11,968 nt of DNA, from contig DALV01000002.1 in assembly GCA_002496905.1 (NCBI GenBank), forward strand, positions 856 to 12,823. The letters are read 5' to 3'. How positions within the stretch are numbered: position 1 is the first letter of the stretch; each line of letters begins with the position of its first letter. The stretch comes from Euryarchaeota archaeon UBA105. Lineage in GTDB: Archaea > Thermoplasmatota > Poseidoniia > Poseidoniales > Thalassarchaeaceae. The position numbers and the translations under genes were made by a program. The notes beneath the pieces are model-generated. The model searched no databases. It saw nothing but the letters and a program-made list of their open reading frames with translations, and was not told the DNA's origin. Positions 1-7,203 of this stretch are shown in pieces.

Positions 1-149
1 GGGGAACTCGTAAGTGTCAGGTAATTCGAAAATATCCAATATAGTACAGCAAATATTGCAAGGTTAATGCAACCAACCGAACAGTACATCACATATTCGC
101 GAAATAATTTAGCCCAAGGATAGTCCTCACTAACAAGCAAACTATTCCC
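1..149. other. Gene-free stretch downstream of the symporter gene
   Basis: No convincing coding frame is seen here. The stretch is AT-rich and lies just after the stop codon of the minus-strand symporter gene. It contains a perfect 8-bp palindrome TTCGCGAA (96-103) and a short inverted repeat TTGCA/TGCAA (56-60 and 68-72). A TATA-like CTATATTGG on the minus strand (about 35-44) could serve a gene beyond the left edge. No clear terminator hairpin with a T-run is visible. Confidence 0.5.
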
Positions 150-1955
150 TCACGCAAGTTCGGCCTCAATGCTCGAACCGGTGTGTGGTCTAGTCTCGCC
201 ATAGTCATCCACGAATGACTCTGGTAGGGCTTCTCCTACCTCTACAATGAACGGGTCTTCTCCACCTGGTAAGGTGTCGATTGGAACTTCTGCACCCTCT
301 GGAACGTTTCTGTAAAGCGGTCTTGGTTCAAGTGTGAAATTACCTGAAAGCACAGCCAATGGCCAAGGATTACCAGTTGTTGGAACGATTCGATTGATTA
401 TGATAAATCGATTTAGTCCGATGAATAAGCCAGCGGTTATTCCCCAGAATAGCAATATGATGGATATTCCATTTGCATTTGTTGGATCCCATGGGTTTTC
501 TACATTTACTAGCATATCTGCAAAGTATGAGAGAATCAAGACGCTGAACATCAGTGGGAATCCAAGATACATGATGTAATCCCACCACTTTCCAATCCAC
601 CAATCATTATCTCCAGTATTGATGAAATCATCGCGGAATGAAGAGACACCATTGTCTAGGTAGTCTCTTAGAGAGAAGCCAGAGATATCGTTTTCTTCTT
701 GCCACACACGATAACGATTCCAGCCATACTTCCAGATTGAGTAAGCGATGAAAAGACCGCTGAACATTAGCCCGTATCCCCAAATGTGGTCTTGTACCTC
801 TAGGAATTGTGGGAAAGCAACACCTGTTGAGTCGTCGACCAAAATCCATGTTACTGCACTCGGTAATCCAAAGAAGAAGATTGCAAGGCTAGTGAATCCA
901 ACCGCTTGAGGTCTCTCGATGCCGTGGTCGACGAAGTTTCTGACACAAAGCTCGACTGTTGAAATCATGGAAGTTAACGCTGCAAAAGACAACGCAAGGA
1001 AGAACATTGTAACCATCGCTAATTGCACCACAGGGCCACCAGGAGCCTGTGCGAAGACTTCTGGAAGTACTAGGAAGGTGATTGCACTGCTTCCACCACT
1101 AACCGCAGCCAGAGGGTCGTCGACCACAGCGAAGACCGCCATCATCACAGTTAGACCTGCGATGATTGAGATGCTGTTGTTTGCAAGGCACATAGTTGCG
1201 GCATTGAGAGTTGTATCCTCGTCCTTTCTCATGTAGACAGAATAAGTAATTGCCATACCCATTCCAGCCGAACATGACCATGCGGATTGAGAGAGACCGT
1301 TAATCCAAGTCTCAGGCTGCATGAGATACTCCGGCTGAATGCTAAACATGTAGACAAAACCATCCAAACTCCCATCTTCCAAATCCATTACGAATGATAG
1401 GAATAAGGCAGCAAATAGTAGAACGAATAGAGATATCATCAAACTGACATTGACCTTTTCGATAGCCTTCGCACCTTTCCAAATTGCCAGCATAGTGATT
1501 GCTACGGCGATGGCTTGGAAGAAGACCACTTCCATTGGATTCTGTAAGAAGGAGTTCCAAACCTCAACGGTGTCTACCTCAGACCCTAATCCGCCTCGGA
1601 TTGCAGTCTGGAAGTAATTGATACACCAGCCTGTTACGACCGCATAGTAGAATCCAATCGCGGTTGAAATCCAAGCTGTCCATAGACCCATCCAAGCGAA
1701 GCGCTTACCAGCAAAAATCCTGAATGTTCCGACGGTTCCGGTTCGGCTTCTCTTTCCTAAAGCGAATTCTGCAATAATCAGGGGAACTGACCAAAGGAAC
1801 AAGAAAATCAACCAAGGAACTAGGAAGGAACCTCCTCCATTAGCACCAACCATTCTTGGAAAACGCCAGATATTTCCTGTACCAATTGCTGCACCAATAG
1901 TTGCGAAGATTAGACCTAAACGTCCACTAAACTCGTCCGAGCCACCTTCTGACAT
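150..1955 (-). CDS. Sodium-dependent symporter, SNF (neurotransmitter:sodium symporter) family
   Basis: This 601-residue polytopic membrane protein belongs to the LeuT-fold SNF family, which imports amino acids or related amines with Na+. Its N-terminus matches the family signature: GAAIGTGNIWRFP at residues 21-33 (TM1 unwound region), then ANGGGSF in TM2. TM6 has SQSAWSCSAGMG (222-233), TM7 has LANNSIS (257-263) and TM8 has AALTS (325-329). The last fits the Na2-site A-x-x-T-S. About twelve hydrophobic segments end near residue 520, followed by an acidic hydrophilic tail of about 80 residues, probably cytoplasmic. Residue 263, at the position of LeuT Glu290, is Ser, as in chloride-dependent members. 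The start is well supported: ATG overlaps the carboxypeptidase TGA by one base and is preceded by GAGGAGG with a 7-nt gap. Family assignment is firm. The substrate is not known; amino acids are the likely choice from the operon partner. Confidence 0.93.
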   Translation of the reverse strand: MSEGGSDEFSGRLGLIFATIGAAIGTGNIWRFPRMVGANGGGSFLVPWLIFLFLWSVPLIIAEFALGKRSRTGTVGTFRIFAGKRFAWMGLWTAWISTAIGFYYAVVTGWCINYFQTAIRGGLGSEVDTVEVWNSFLQNPMEVVFFQAIAVAITMLAIWKGAKAIEKVNVSLMISLFVLLFAALFLSFVMDLEDGSLDGFVYMFSIQPEYLMQPETWINGLSQSAWSCSAGMGMAITYSVYMRKDEDTTLNAATMCLANNSISIIAGLTVMMAVFAVVDDPLAAVSGGSSAITFLVLPEVFAQAPGGPVVQLAMVTMFFLALSFAALTSMISTVELCVRNFVDHGIERPQAVGFTSLAIFFFGLPSAVTWILVDDSTGVAFPQFLEVQDHIWGYGLMFSGLFIAYSIWKYGWNRYRVWQEENDISGFSLRDYLDNGVSSFRDDFINTGDNDWWIGKWWDYIMYLGFPLMFSVLILSYFADMLVNVENPWDPTNANGISIILLFWGITAGLFIGLNRFIIINRIVPTTGNPWPLAVLSGNFTLEPRPLYRNVPEGAEVPIDTLPGGEDPFIVEVGEALPESFVDDYGETRPHTGSSIEAELA

Positions 1956-4141
1956 CAGACGTCCTCCTCATCGATAAGGTGACTTTGGTCATCGGGCAGA
2001 CCAATTACTCCGCCCTCGTCGTCGAACATCGCTCTCAAGGTGAATCCAAGTCCACCCCAAACCATAGTTGCGATGAAGGCAAACATCAGCAATGCCATTA
2101 TTCCTGAACCGAATGGTGCTCGATAAGGAATTGATAATTCGTAATAATTCGCCGTATCTGCGTCAGGATAAGTGAATGGGAATGCGCCATTTGTAGTTCC
2201 CAATTTTGCTTTGTACTGAATTTTACCAACCGAGGTGTCTGGTAAGGGAACATGAGCTACTATTCTACTGCCATTACTTCCATCGAGTAAAATACAACTT
2301 TCTTCTTCTTCCATGAATGGTGACTTACTCCAACTAACTGAAACCCACTCGGTCGGACCAAAGTCATCCTGTTGGCGAGTTGGTTCTACTAGCCTCCACA
2401 TCAAGTGAGTACGATTGATATCCGAAGTGAAAGGGAAGGTTGAGTCGAGGCACATACCAATTGGGATGTCTCCTCTAGAAGGAACGATTACTTCGGTAGG
2501 TGGGTCTACCCATTGAGTACTGGTGGTGTTCTCTATGCCTACAATTGCTCTGTAGCGAGGATCGTCGGCAATCTCAATCATGTACCATGGGACTCCTACA
2601 TTTCGAACTGCGATGTGGGAAATATCCTCAGGGTATTCATGGAATGCAATCCCAATTTCCATAGTGTAGCAATAGGAATTGTGTACACCATAGTGCCAAT
2701 CACAGAAGTCTCCTGTTGTTGGGTAAAGGTCAGACGATTGCATGGGTGCGTATGCAGTCATATCACCCATTACGTATCCGTGATATTCGAGATAGTCTTG
2801 GTCGGGGTTATCACAATTTGAGCAATGACCCCAAGGCCACAGTACCAATTCGGAGAAAGAATGCCAAGTCAGAGTGGCCTTGAATTCAGATGCACCATCA
2901 CCGTCATCATCATTCATTTCTGTTAAGTCCTGAATGAATTTAGTCTCGGGCTCACTGTTGCCACCAAGCCAATCTTCATCGATTTGGCCATCTGCATCAT
3001 CATCACTTCCATCAACATGATCTTCGTTAATCAGGCCGTCACCATCATTATCTTCGTAATTTACAGGCCCATTGTAAACGTCATTATTCGGGCCTGAAGA
3101 GTAACAAGCACCAGGGAATAGAGGACCTGTTGCTCCGAGTGGAGCACCCCATTCATACTGGTAATTTCGATTCAAATCTACTCCATCACAAGATGGATCA
3201 ACCTCTTCATCGATATCAGGAATAGGGGTTACACCGGTTACGGTATTGTCTCGTAGATTCTTTCTCCAACCGCTACGATAGCAATTCTCCCAAGCGGTTG
3301 GACCACAGTATTCCTCCATGTCATACCTTACTCCGTCTGTGTTTAACATTGGAATCAAGTATATCTCACGGGTATTAACCATGTCTGTGATAAACTGCTC
3401 AGAGAAATCTTCGTCGACACCTAAATCTCCTGGGCCGCATGCAATTCCATCTCCATTTGAGTCCTGAGCAGATGCATTCAAACTAAGACAATCACCATCA
3501 TTGTCAATACCATCCCATCCATCTTCATCGACTAGACCATCACCGTCATTATCGACGCCCGCCATACCATAGTAGTAGGTCAACTGTTCCAAAAAGAACA
3601 TTGGAACCTCGAAAGACATCCATTCCCGTGCATGGTGGTTTCCTACAAGCATGATGTCGGGTCTATCGACATAATTTCCGTTGTCGCCGTTGAATTCATT
3701 GTATTCCCCATCACCAACATTAGCGGTAATTTTCATCCATGGGCTTGCGTGGTTGTAGTACCACCCTTCATACTCGGTGGAAGCCATTTCATCACCTCTA
3801 GCATTTACTCCACCGAGGAGGCCTTCGTGAAATTCTAGGAAGGATGGATTTCGGTCAGCGAGGAATTGCATCCTTTCCTTCATCGAGAAATAATCATGGT
3901 AGGATCGAAATTGTAACTGATCATTTGATTCATGAGCCCAAGGGAAAATCTGGTTGACATAATCATCCGACCATATATCCTCAGGAGCAAGACCTGATTC
4001 GGCGTCTTGAGCAGATACTGGAGTAACCATTGCAATCGGAGCTGCTACGGAAAGCAGAAGTGGTAAAATTAGCGCTATAGCGGGTATTCTACGGGCTCGA
4101 TAAACCTCATCAGAGGCCGATGATGAATTGCTGCTCGCCAT
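1955..4141 (-). CDS. Secreted, membrane-anchored M14 zinc carboxypeptidase with calcium-loop insertions
   Basis: This 728-residue metallocarboxypeptidase (peptidase family M14) removes C-terminal residues from peptides outside the cell. The whole catalytic set of carboxypeptidase A is visible. H170-x-x-E173 in HAREW and H427 in LTWHSF are zinc ligands. R293 in WRK and N324-R325 in LNRNY bind the substrate carboxylate. Y473 and general base E495 complete it. Residue 480, at the CPA Ile255 specificity position, is Cys, which does not suggest a basic-residue preference. A signal peptide is clear (hydrophobic 19-40, likely cleavage after VSA, residue 44). A C-terminal membrane helix (about 678-701) is followed by a short acidic tail. 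Aspartate-rich calcium-type loops interrupt the catalytic domain, and several N-glycosylation sequons (222, 538, 576, 623) fit surface exposure. I chose ATG at 4141 because it directly precedes the signal peptide; a TTG at 4246 would add 35 residues with no such character. It is first in the operon with the symporter. Confidence 0.92.
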   Translation of the reverse strand: MASSNSSSASDEVYRARRIPAIALILPLLLSVAAPIAMVTPVSAQDAESGLAPEDIWSDDYVNQIFPWAHESNDQLQFRSYHDYFSMKERMQFLADRNPSFLEFHEGLLGGVNARGDEMASTEYEGWYYNHASPWMKITANVGDGEYNEFNGDNGNYVDRPDIMLVGNHHAREWMSFEVPMFFLEQLTYYYGMAGVDNDGDGLVDEDGWDGIDNDGDCLSLNASAQDSNGDGIACGPGDLGVDEDFSEQFITDMVNTREIYLIPMLNTDGVRYDMEEYCGPTAWENCYRSGWRKNLRDNTVTGVTPIPDIDEEVDPSCDGVDLNRNYQYEWGAPLGATGPLFPGACYSSGPNNDVYNGPVNYEDNDGDGLINEDHVDGSDDDADGQIDEDWLGGNSEPETKFIQDLTEMNDDDGDGASEFKATLTWHSFSELVLWPWGHCSNCDNPDQDYLEYHGYVMGDMTAYAPMQSSDLYPTTGDFCDWHYGVHNSYCYTMEIGIAFHEYPEDISHIAVRNVGVPWYMIEIADDPRYRAIVGIENTTSTQWVDPPTEVIVPSRGDIPIGMCLDSTFPFTSDINRTHLMWRLVEPTRQQDDFGPTEWVSVSWSKSPFMEEEESCILLDGSNGSRIVAHVPLPDTSVGKIQYKAKLGTTNGAFPFTYPDADTANYYELSIPYRAPFGSGIMALLMFAFIATMVWGGLGFTLRAMFDDEGGVIGLPDDQSHLIDEEDV
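1963..1969 (-). promoter_or_regulatory. Strong ribosome binding site of the symporter gene
   Basis: GAGGAGG on the minus strand lies 7 nt before the symporter ATG and inside the 3' end of the carboxypeptidase gene. With the TGATG stop/start overlap it indicates coupled translation of the two genes. Confidence 0.75.
2969..3052 (-). repeat. Calcium-binding-type Asp-rich loops, cluster 2, within the carboxypeptidase
   Basis: Residues 364-391 carry DNDGDGLINED followed by DDDADGQIDED, a tandem pair of the same loop type. They sit between LNRNY and the third zinc ligand H427. A further single loop, DDDGDG (residues 411-416, about 2894-2911), lies just before the H427 strand. Confidence 0.72.
3428..3553 (-). 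repeat. Calcium-binding-type Asp-rich loops, cluster 1, within the carboxypeptidase
   Basis: Residues 197-238 contain three loops of the DxDxDG type: DNDGDGLVDED, then DNDGDC, then DSNGDG. They resemble thrombospondin type-3 or EF-hand-like calcium loops. They lie between the zinc motif HAREW and the substrate-binding LNRNY, so they are an insertion in the catalytic domain rather than a separate tail. At DNA level they appear as repeated CCATCACC/GTCATTATC-like units on the plus strand. Confidence 0.75.
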
Positions 4142-4143
4142 GG

Positions 4144-4153
4144 GAACATGTTC
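4144..4153. promoter_or_regulatory. 10-bp palindrome just upstream of the carboxypeptidase start
   Basis: GAACATGTTC is a perfect palindrome ending 2 nt before the carboxypeptidase ATG, at the expected transcript start. It could be a repressor site, but a single 10-bp palindrome can occur by chance. Confidence 0.3.
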
Positions 4154-4168
4154 TCGACATCGCAGTGG

Positions 4169-4176
4169 GTATTCAA
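4169..4176 (-). promoter_or_regulatory. Possible TATA box of the carboxypeptidase-symporter operon
   Basis: On the minus strand GAATACC-like sequence lies about 31 nt upstream of the chosen ATG at 4141. This would place the transcript start a few bases before the ATG, giving a leaderless or nearly leaderless message. No Shine-Dalgarno site precedes this ATG, in keeping with that. The match to the archaeal TATA consensus is weak. Confidence 0.3.
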
Positions 4177-4187
4177 CGTCTCGCAAC

Positions 4188-4204
4188 TCGGTCCATAGGA
4201 CCGA
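4188..4204. promoter_or_regulatory. Inverted repeat in the divergent promoter region, candidate operator
   Basis: TCGGTCC-ATA-GGACCGA is a perfect inverted repeat with 7-bp arms and a 3-bp spacer. It lies nearly midway between the two divergent start codons (4141 and 4241), just outside the putative TATA boxes on either side. Such a position suits a dimeric regulator acting on both promoters. It falls outside both genes with the starts chosen here. No regulator gene is seen in the window. Confidence 0.45.
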
Positions 4205-4210
4205 CGGGGG

Positions 4211-4217
4211 ATTTATG
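4211..4217 (+). promoter_or_regulatory. Possible TATA box of the MscS gene
   Basis: ATTTATG is centred about 27 nt before the ATG at 4241 and preceded by a purine-rich CGGGGG that could act as a BRE. The spacing is right for a leaderless transcript starting at that ATG, which favours this start over the GTG at 4217 that would overlap the TATA box itself. Confidence 0.4.
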
Positions 4218-4240
4218 TGGGGTTGGTCAACGGCAAAACC

Positions 4241-5356
4241 ATGCAAGATGGCGAGGAGACCACCGCTGAGAGCACCGAATTTCCAGCAGATGTACTGAAT
4301 GATTTCATGGCTGGAGACGAGATTCTTCTCGGATTTTCAGGTGGCGCAATAGGCGTAGTAGTTGGATTAATCGTAATCTCTGTGCTCGGTGGAATTATCT
4401 CTAGAAGATTCCTATTTCCGAGAATTATGGACTTAATTTCGAAATCTGAGCGAATTGATGGCAAAACCTTGCTTGCTCCAAAATCACTCGGCTGGATGAT
4501 GGGATTCCTAATCTTCTCGGAAATGATGTCATGGTTGCAAAATAACTCTGAACCAGTATGGGATCCTTCCATCGCTGACAACGCCATTGAGTGGTCTTTC
4601 ACTTTATTCCTTCTTGGAATGTTACTTGCAGCATATCGTTTAGTTGACTATCTAGACGCATTTATTGTAGTCGAGGGAGAAGAAAACGCAGCTAGCAGGC
4701 GCTCACTTGCGAGTGTCGCTGAATCGGTTGGACATCTCGTGGTTGCACTTCTTGCAGCATTCGTTGTTGCGGGTCTTTTCGGACTAAATTTGAATGGGTT
4801 AATCGCCGGTTTGGGTATCACTGGTCTTGCACTAGCATTGGCTGCTAGAGACAGTGTTGCAAACATCTTCGGAGCTATTTCGATAATCATCGACCAACCA
4901 TTCAACGTTGGAGATTGGATTCTTGTTGATGACATCGAGGGTGAAGTGGTGCAGATTGGTCTGCGTACCACATTAATCAGATCCTCAGCAGACACTCTGA
5001 TTACCGTTCCAAATTCAAATCTGGTAAATTCTCCGGTTGAGAATTTTAGCCAGAGGAGATTCAGAAGAATCCAACCAAAATTTGAGTTTGAAGCAGATTC
5101 TGATCCTACTTCTTTGAAGGATTTTTGTGACAAATTATTGGCTAAGGTCAAGGACGACCCACGAGCGGTTAAGGATGACGATTCTTGGGTGAAAGTAAAC
5201 GCATTTGGCCCTTCGAAGGTAACCGTGTCTTGCAACTTCTATTCTGTACAATCTTCTTCATCCCAACGCGAAATGACCGAGGACTTGCTACTGCTTGCCA
5301 AGGAAATCGCAAAAGAATGCAGTCTAACATTCCATGAACCGCGCCTACGTCGCTGA
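4241..5356 (+). CDS. MscS-family small-conductance mechanosensitive channel
   Basis: This 371-residue membrane protein opens under membrane tension to release solutes during osmotic downshock. Hydrophobic segments lie at about 27-52, 83-98, 118-142 and 161-181. They are followed by the pore helix region (about 184-216), with its glycine/alanine-rich stretch GLNLNGLIAGLGITGLALAL and then AARDSVANIFG. Next comes the family hallmark IDQPFNVGDWI (217-227), the start of the beta domain, then VPNSNLVNSPVENFS (256-270) and a C-terminal alpha/beta domain to residue 371. The N-terminal 25 residues are acidic and hydrophilic. The size is larger than E. coli MscS (286) because of two extra N-terminal helices, common in the family. 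The ATG at 4241 is chosen because a TATA-like box lies about 27 nt upstream and no SD is present. A GTG at 4217 would add eight residues. It is divergent from the carboxypeptidase and 19 nt before the mutase gene. Confidence 0.93.
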   Translation: MQDGEETTAESTEFPADVLNDFMAGDEILLGFSGGAIGVVVGLIVISVLGGIISRRFLFPRIMDLISKSERIDGKTLLAPKSLGWMMGFLIFSEMMSWLQNNSEPVWDPSIADNAIEWSFTLFLLGMLLAAYRLVDYLDAFIVVEGEENAASRRSLASVAESVGHLVVALLAAFVVAGLFGLNLNGLIAGLGITGLALALAARDSVANIFGAISIIIDQPFNVGDWILVDDIEGEVVQIGLRTTLIRSSADTLITVPNSNLVNSPVENFSQRRFRRIQPKFEFEADSDPTSLKDFCDKLLAKVKDDPRAVKDDDSWVKVNAFGPSKVTVSCNFYSVQSSSSQREMTEDLLLLAKEIAKECSLTFHEPRLRR

Positions 5357-5360
5357 ATTA

Positions 5361-5367
5361 GAGGGAG
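5361..5367 (+). promoter_or_regulatory. Ribosome binding site fixing the start of the phosphoglycerate mutase
   Basis: GAGGGAG lies 8 nt before ATG 5376, in the 19-nt gap after the MscS stop. It supports this ATG over an upstream in-frame ATG at 5334 inside the MscS gene. Confidence 0.55.
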
Positions 5368-5375
5368 TGCGATTC

Positions 5376-5975
5376 ATGACAATACTGGTACTGATTAGGC
5401 ACGGCCAATCAGTGTGGAATGCGACTAATCGCTTCACTGGTTGGACTGATGTCGAACTCTCAGAAAAAGGAGAGGGCGAGGCTGCGACTGCTGGAGAACA
5501 ATTAGCCGATGTTCGCTTTGATGTTGTACATACTAGTGCATTAATCCGCGCTCAAAAGACTGCTGAAATTGTGATGAGCAAGAACCGAGTGTCAGGAGAA
5601 ATTCCTACCAAACAAGATGAGCGATTGAATGAGAGACACTATGGTAACTTGCAGGGTTTGAACAAGGCCGAGACTGCAGAAATCCACGGAGCAGAACAAG
5701 TCCATATCTGGAGACGTTCATTTGACGTACCTCCGCCGGGAGGTGAATCATTGGAAATGACCGCTGAGAGAACAATCCCCTACTTTGTCGAGGAAATCAT
5801 TCCTAATCTTGAGGCGGGAATGAATGTCCTCGTAGCCGCACATGGCAATTCATTACGTTCAATCGTAATGCAAATTGAGAACATTTCGCCAGAGGAAATT
5901 ACCAAGCTTGAGATTCCTACTGGAGTTCCAATGTATTACGAATTTGACAAAGGAACAATTAGGCGATTAGAGTAA
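5376..5975 (+). CDS. gpmA: 2,3-bisphosphoglycerate-dependent phosphoglycerate mutase
   Basis: This 199-residue enzyme of the histidine phosphatase superfamily interconverts 3- and 2-phosphoglycerate in glycolysis/gluconeogenesis. The catalytic LIRHGQSVWN puts the phosphorylated histidine at residue 9. It is followed by FTGWTDVELSEKG (20-32), typical of true cofactor-dependent mutases. The other active-site elements are SALIRAQKTA (R58), LNERHYGNLQGLNK (E86) and AAHGNSLR (H156). PPPGGESLEMT (119-129) is also diagnostic. It is shorter than E. coli GpmA (about 250), having lost segments after PPPGGES, as in many compact bacterial and archaeal forms. It probably shares a transcript with the MscS gene. 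A kinase of the same pathway (pgk) lies at the right edge of the window. Most archaea use the unrelated cofactor-independent mutase, so this one was probably acquired from bacteria (inference). Confidence 0.93.
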   Translation: MTILVLIRHGQSVWNATNRFTGWTDVELSEKGEGEAATAGEQLADVRFDVVHTSALIRAQKTAEIVMSKNRVSGEIPTKQDERLNERHYGNLQGLNKAETAEIHGAEQVHIWRRSFDVPPPGGESLEMTAERTIPYFVEEIIPNLEAGMNVLVAAHGNSLRSIVMQIENISPEEITKLEIPTGVPMYYEFDKGTIRRLE

Positions 5976-7202
5976 TCAATGAATTGGCTCTTCGGCAGGT
6001 GGTGCTGCTGATTGGTAGCGATGTCTAAGAAATAGCGCGACTGTCATAAAACCAAGAGGGAGAGTTGGGAAATCAATCCCTCCCTGATCAGCCAGCCTAA
6101 TCCAATCAAAAAATGATGCTAGTGAAAACATTGCTGACATCAAAAAACCAGACGAAAGAATTCGAGAATTGAATAGTGACTTCTGCAACAGCGGAACTTT
6201 CTCGATGATGGTAACTGCCGGTTCTGGTCTACCTGATTGATGAGATACTGCCTCTACGACATCAAGCATTGCTTGCTCATATTCCCAAATAACCACCCCA
6301 CCTGTGTGAGCACTAAAGGAACGCTTACTACACCACTTTTGGGGTGCTTTAGACGACCAGCCATGAATCAAAGCAGCCCTTAATTGGCTTATTTCTAAAT
6401 CGGTTTCTGAATCGTAATGTAGGCGAGATAAGTCATGCAGTAGGCTTGCAAGGTCACGAATTGCTGGAAGATCTAAGTTGGTTTCAATGAGACCGTGAGC
6501 AAGCCTAGAAGGTCCTAGTCTGATTGTCATCCTACCCTTCTCATCTTGAGAGAACATACTGAAACGAACATCTCCGAGACTGAGCGTCGCTGGCGCCCCT
6601 CGAGTAAATGGAGCTCTCCAAAGAGCAGAGGCTTTCAGACGCTGTTCGATTTCTCCAAATCTCTCATTCCAGCGCTTTTGGTCGGGAGGATTTGTCCATT
6701 CCTCTTCTGCAGCTTTGTGATAATCACCTAGGTTAGCCCCGCAACGGTAGATGAGTGCTTTCGCCGACTTCAAATCATTACGCTGAAGATGATCCATGAG
6801 GACTGAATTTGCATCCGTAATTGCAGGTTGATCTCTACGTAGTAGAATTAAATCCAAATCATCATGCTGAAACCCCCCACAAGGAATATTCGAACCTTCT
6901 GGAGCGATACGGGAGCGTGGTCGAAGATTCGGTCCTCCCCATGGTTGTACCTCGGCTATCCAATTACCATCCGCCGCCTCTATGTGGTATACTGGCCCTC
7001 TATCCGTGGCCTCTACTCCAATACTGCTTACTTCAGCCGGAACTTCTCCCCAGGATTCCAATCCATCAGTTGCAGTATTCCAACCTTCAACAGTGGCAAG
7101 AGATTCCTTTGGCTCAAGCAGGTTTAGTCTGAATCTCATCCCTCTCATTAGATGAGCTGTGAAGCCTGTAGGGGCCTCTGTATCACAATCTACCTCCACC
7201 AT
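5976..7202 (-). CDS. Unrecognised protein; possible degenerate (pseudo)kinase with C-terminal hydrophobic segments
   Basis: I do not recognise this 408-residue protein with confidence. Its central part reads like an aminoglycoside-phosphotransferase/LPS-kinase-type C-lobe that has lost key residues. A helix with ALIYRCGANLGDYHKAA (149-165) resembles the helix that ends in LH. SLGDVRFSMF (208-217) sits where HGDxHxxN would be. IRLGPSR (227-233) replaces the metal-binding IDF, and DLPAIRDLASLLHDLSRL (244-261) resembles the DLA-LL helix. The N-terminal 130 residues look like beta strands, and a Cys-containing IPCGGF loop lies at 106-111. Two hydrophobic segments near the C-terminus (about 348-366 and 378-393) suggest membrane attachment. 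The start is uncertain. I chose ATG 7202; GTG at 7250 is possible. Longer frames run antisense through the HAD gene and are rejected. Its stop directly abuts the mutase stop. A real gene is likely; the fold call is inference. Confidence 0.75.
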   Translation of the reverse strand: MVEVDCDTEAPTGFTAHLMRGMRFRLNLLEPKESLATVEGWNTATDGLESWGEVPAEVSSIGVEATDRGPVYHIEAADGNWIAEVQPWGGPNLRPRSRIAPEGSNIPCGGFQHDDLDLILLRRDQPAITDANSVLMDHLQRNDLKSAKALIYRCGANLGDYHKAAEEEWTNPPDQKRWNERFGEIEQRLKASALWRAPFTRGAPATLSLGDVRFSMFSQDEKGRMTIRLGPSRLAHGLIETNLDLPAIRDLASLLHDLSRLHYDSETDLEISQLRAALIHGWSSKAPQKWCSKRSFSAHTGGVVIWEYEQAMLDVVEAVSHQSGRPEPAVTIIEKVPLLQKSLFNSRILSSGFLMSAMFSLASFFDWIRLADQGGIDFPTLPLGFMTVALFLRHRYQSAAPPAEEPIH

Positions 7203-7203
7203 T

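Noticed and set aside
919..1236. 105-residue plus-strand open frame within the symporter gene
   Set aside because: It is antisense to conserved transmembrane segments 6-8 of the symporter and has no own signal.
2891..3553. Short repeated CCATCACC/GTCATTATC units as a CRISPR-like or non-coding repeat array
   Set aside because: The units are irregularly spaced, in frame, and explained by the aspartate-rich calcium loops of the carboxypeptidase.
4142..4246. TTG start adding 35 residues to the carboxypeptidase
   Set aside because: The signal peptide begins right after ATG 4141. The extension would cross the divergent promoter region and overlap the MscS start.
4648..5235. 195-residue minus-strand open frame
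   Set aside because: It is antisense to the well-supported MscS gene and has no family features.
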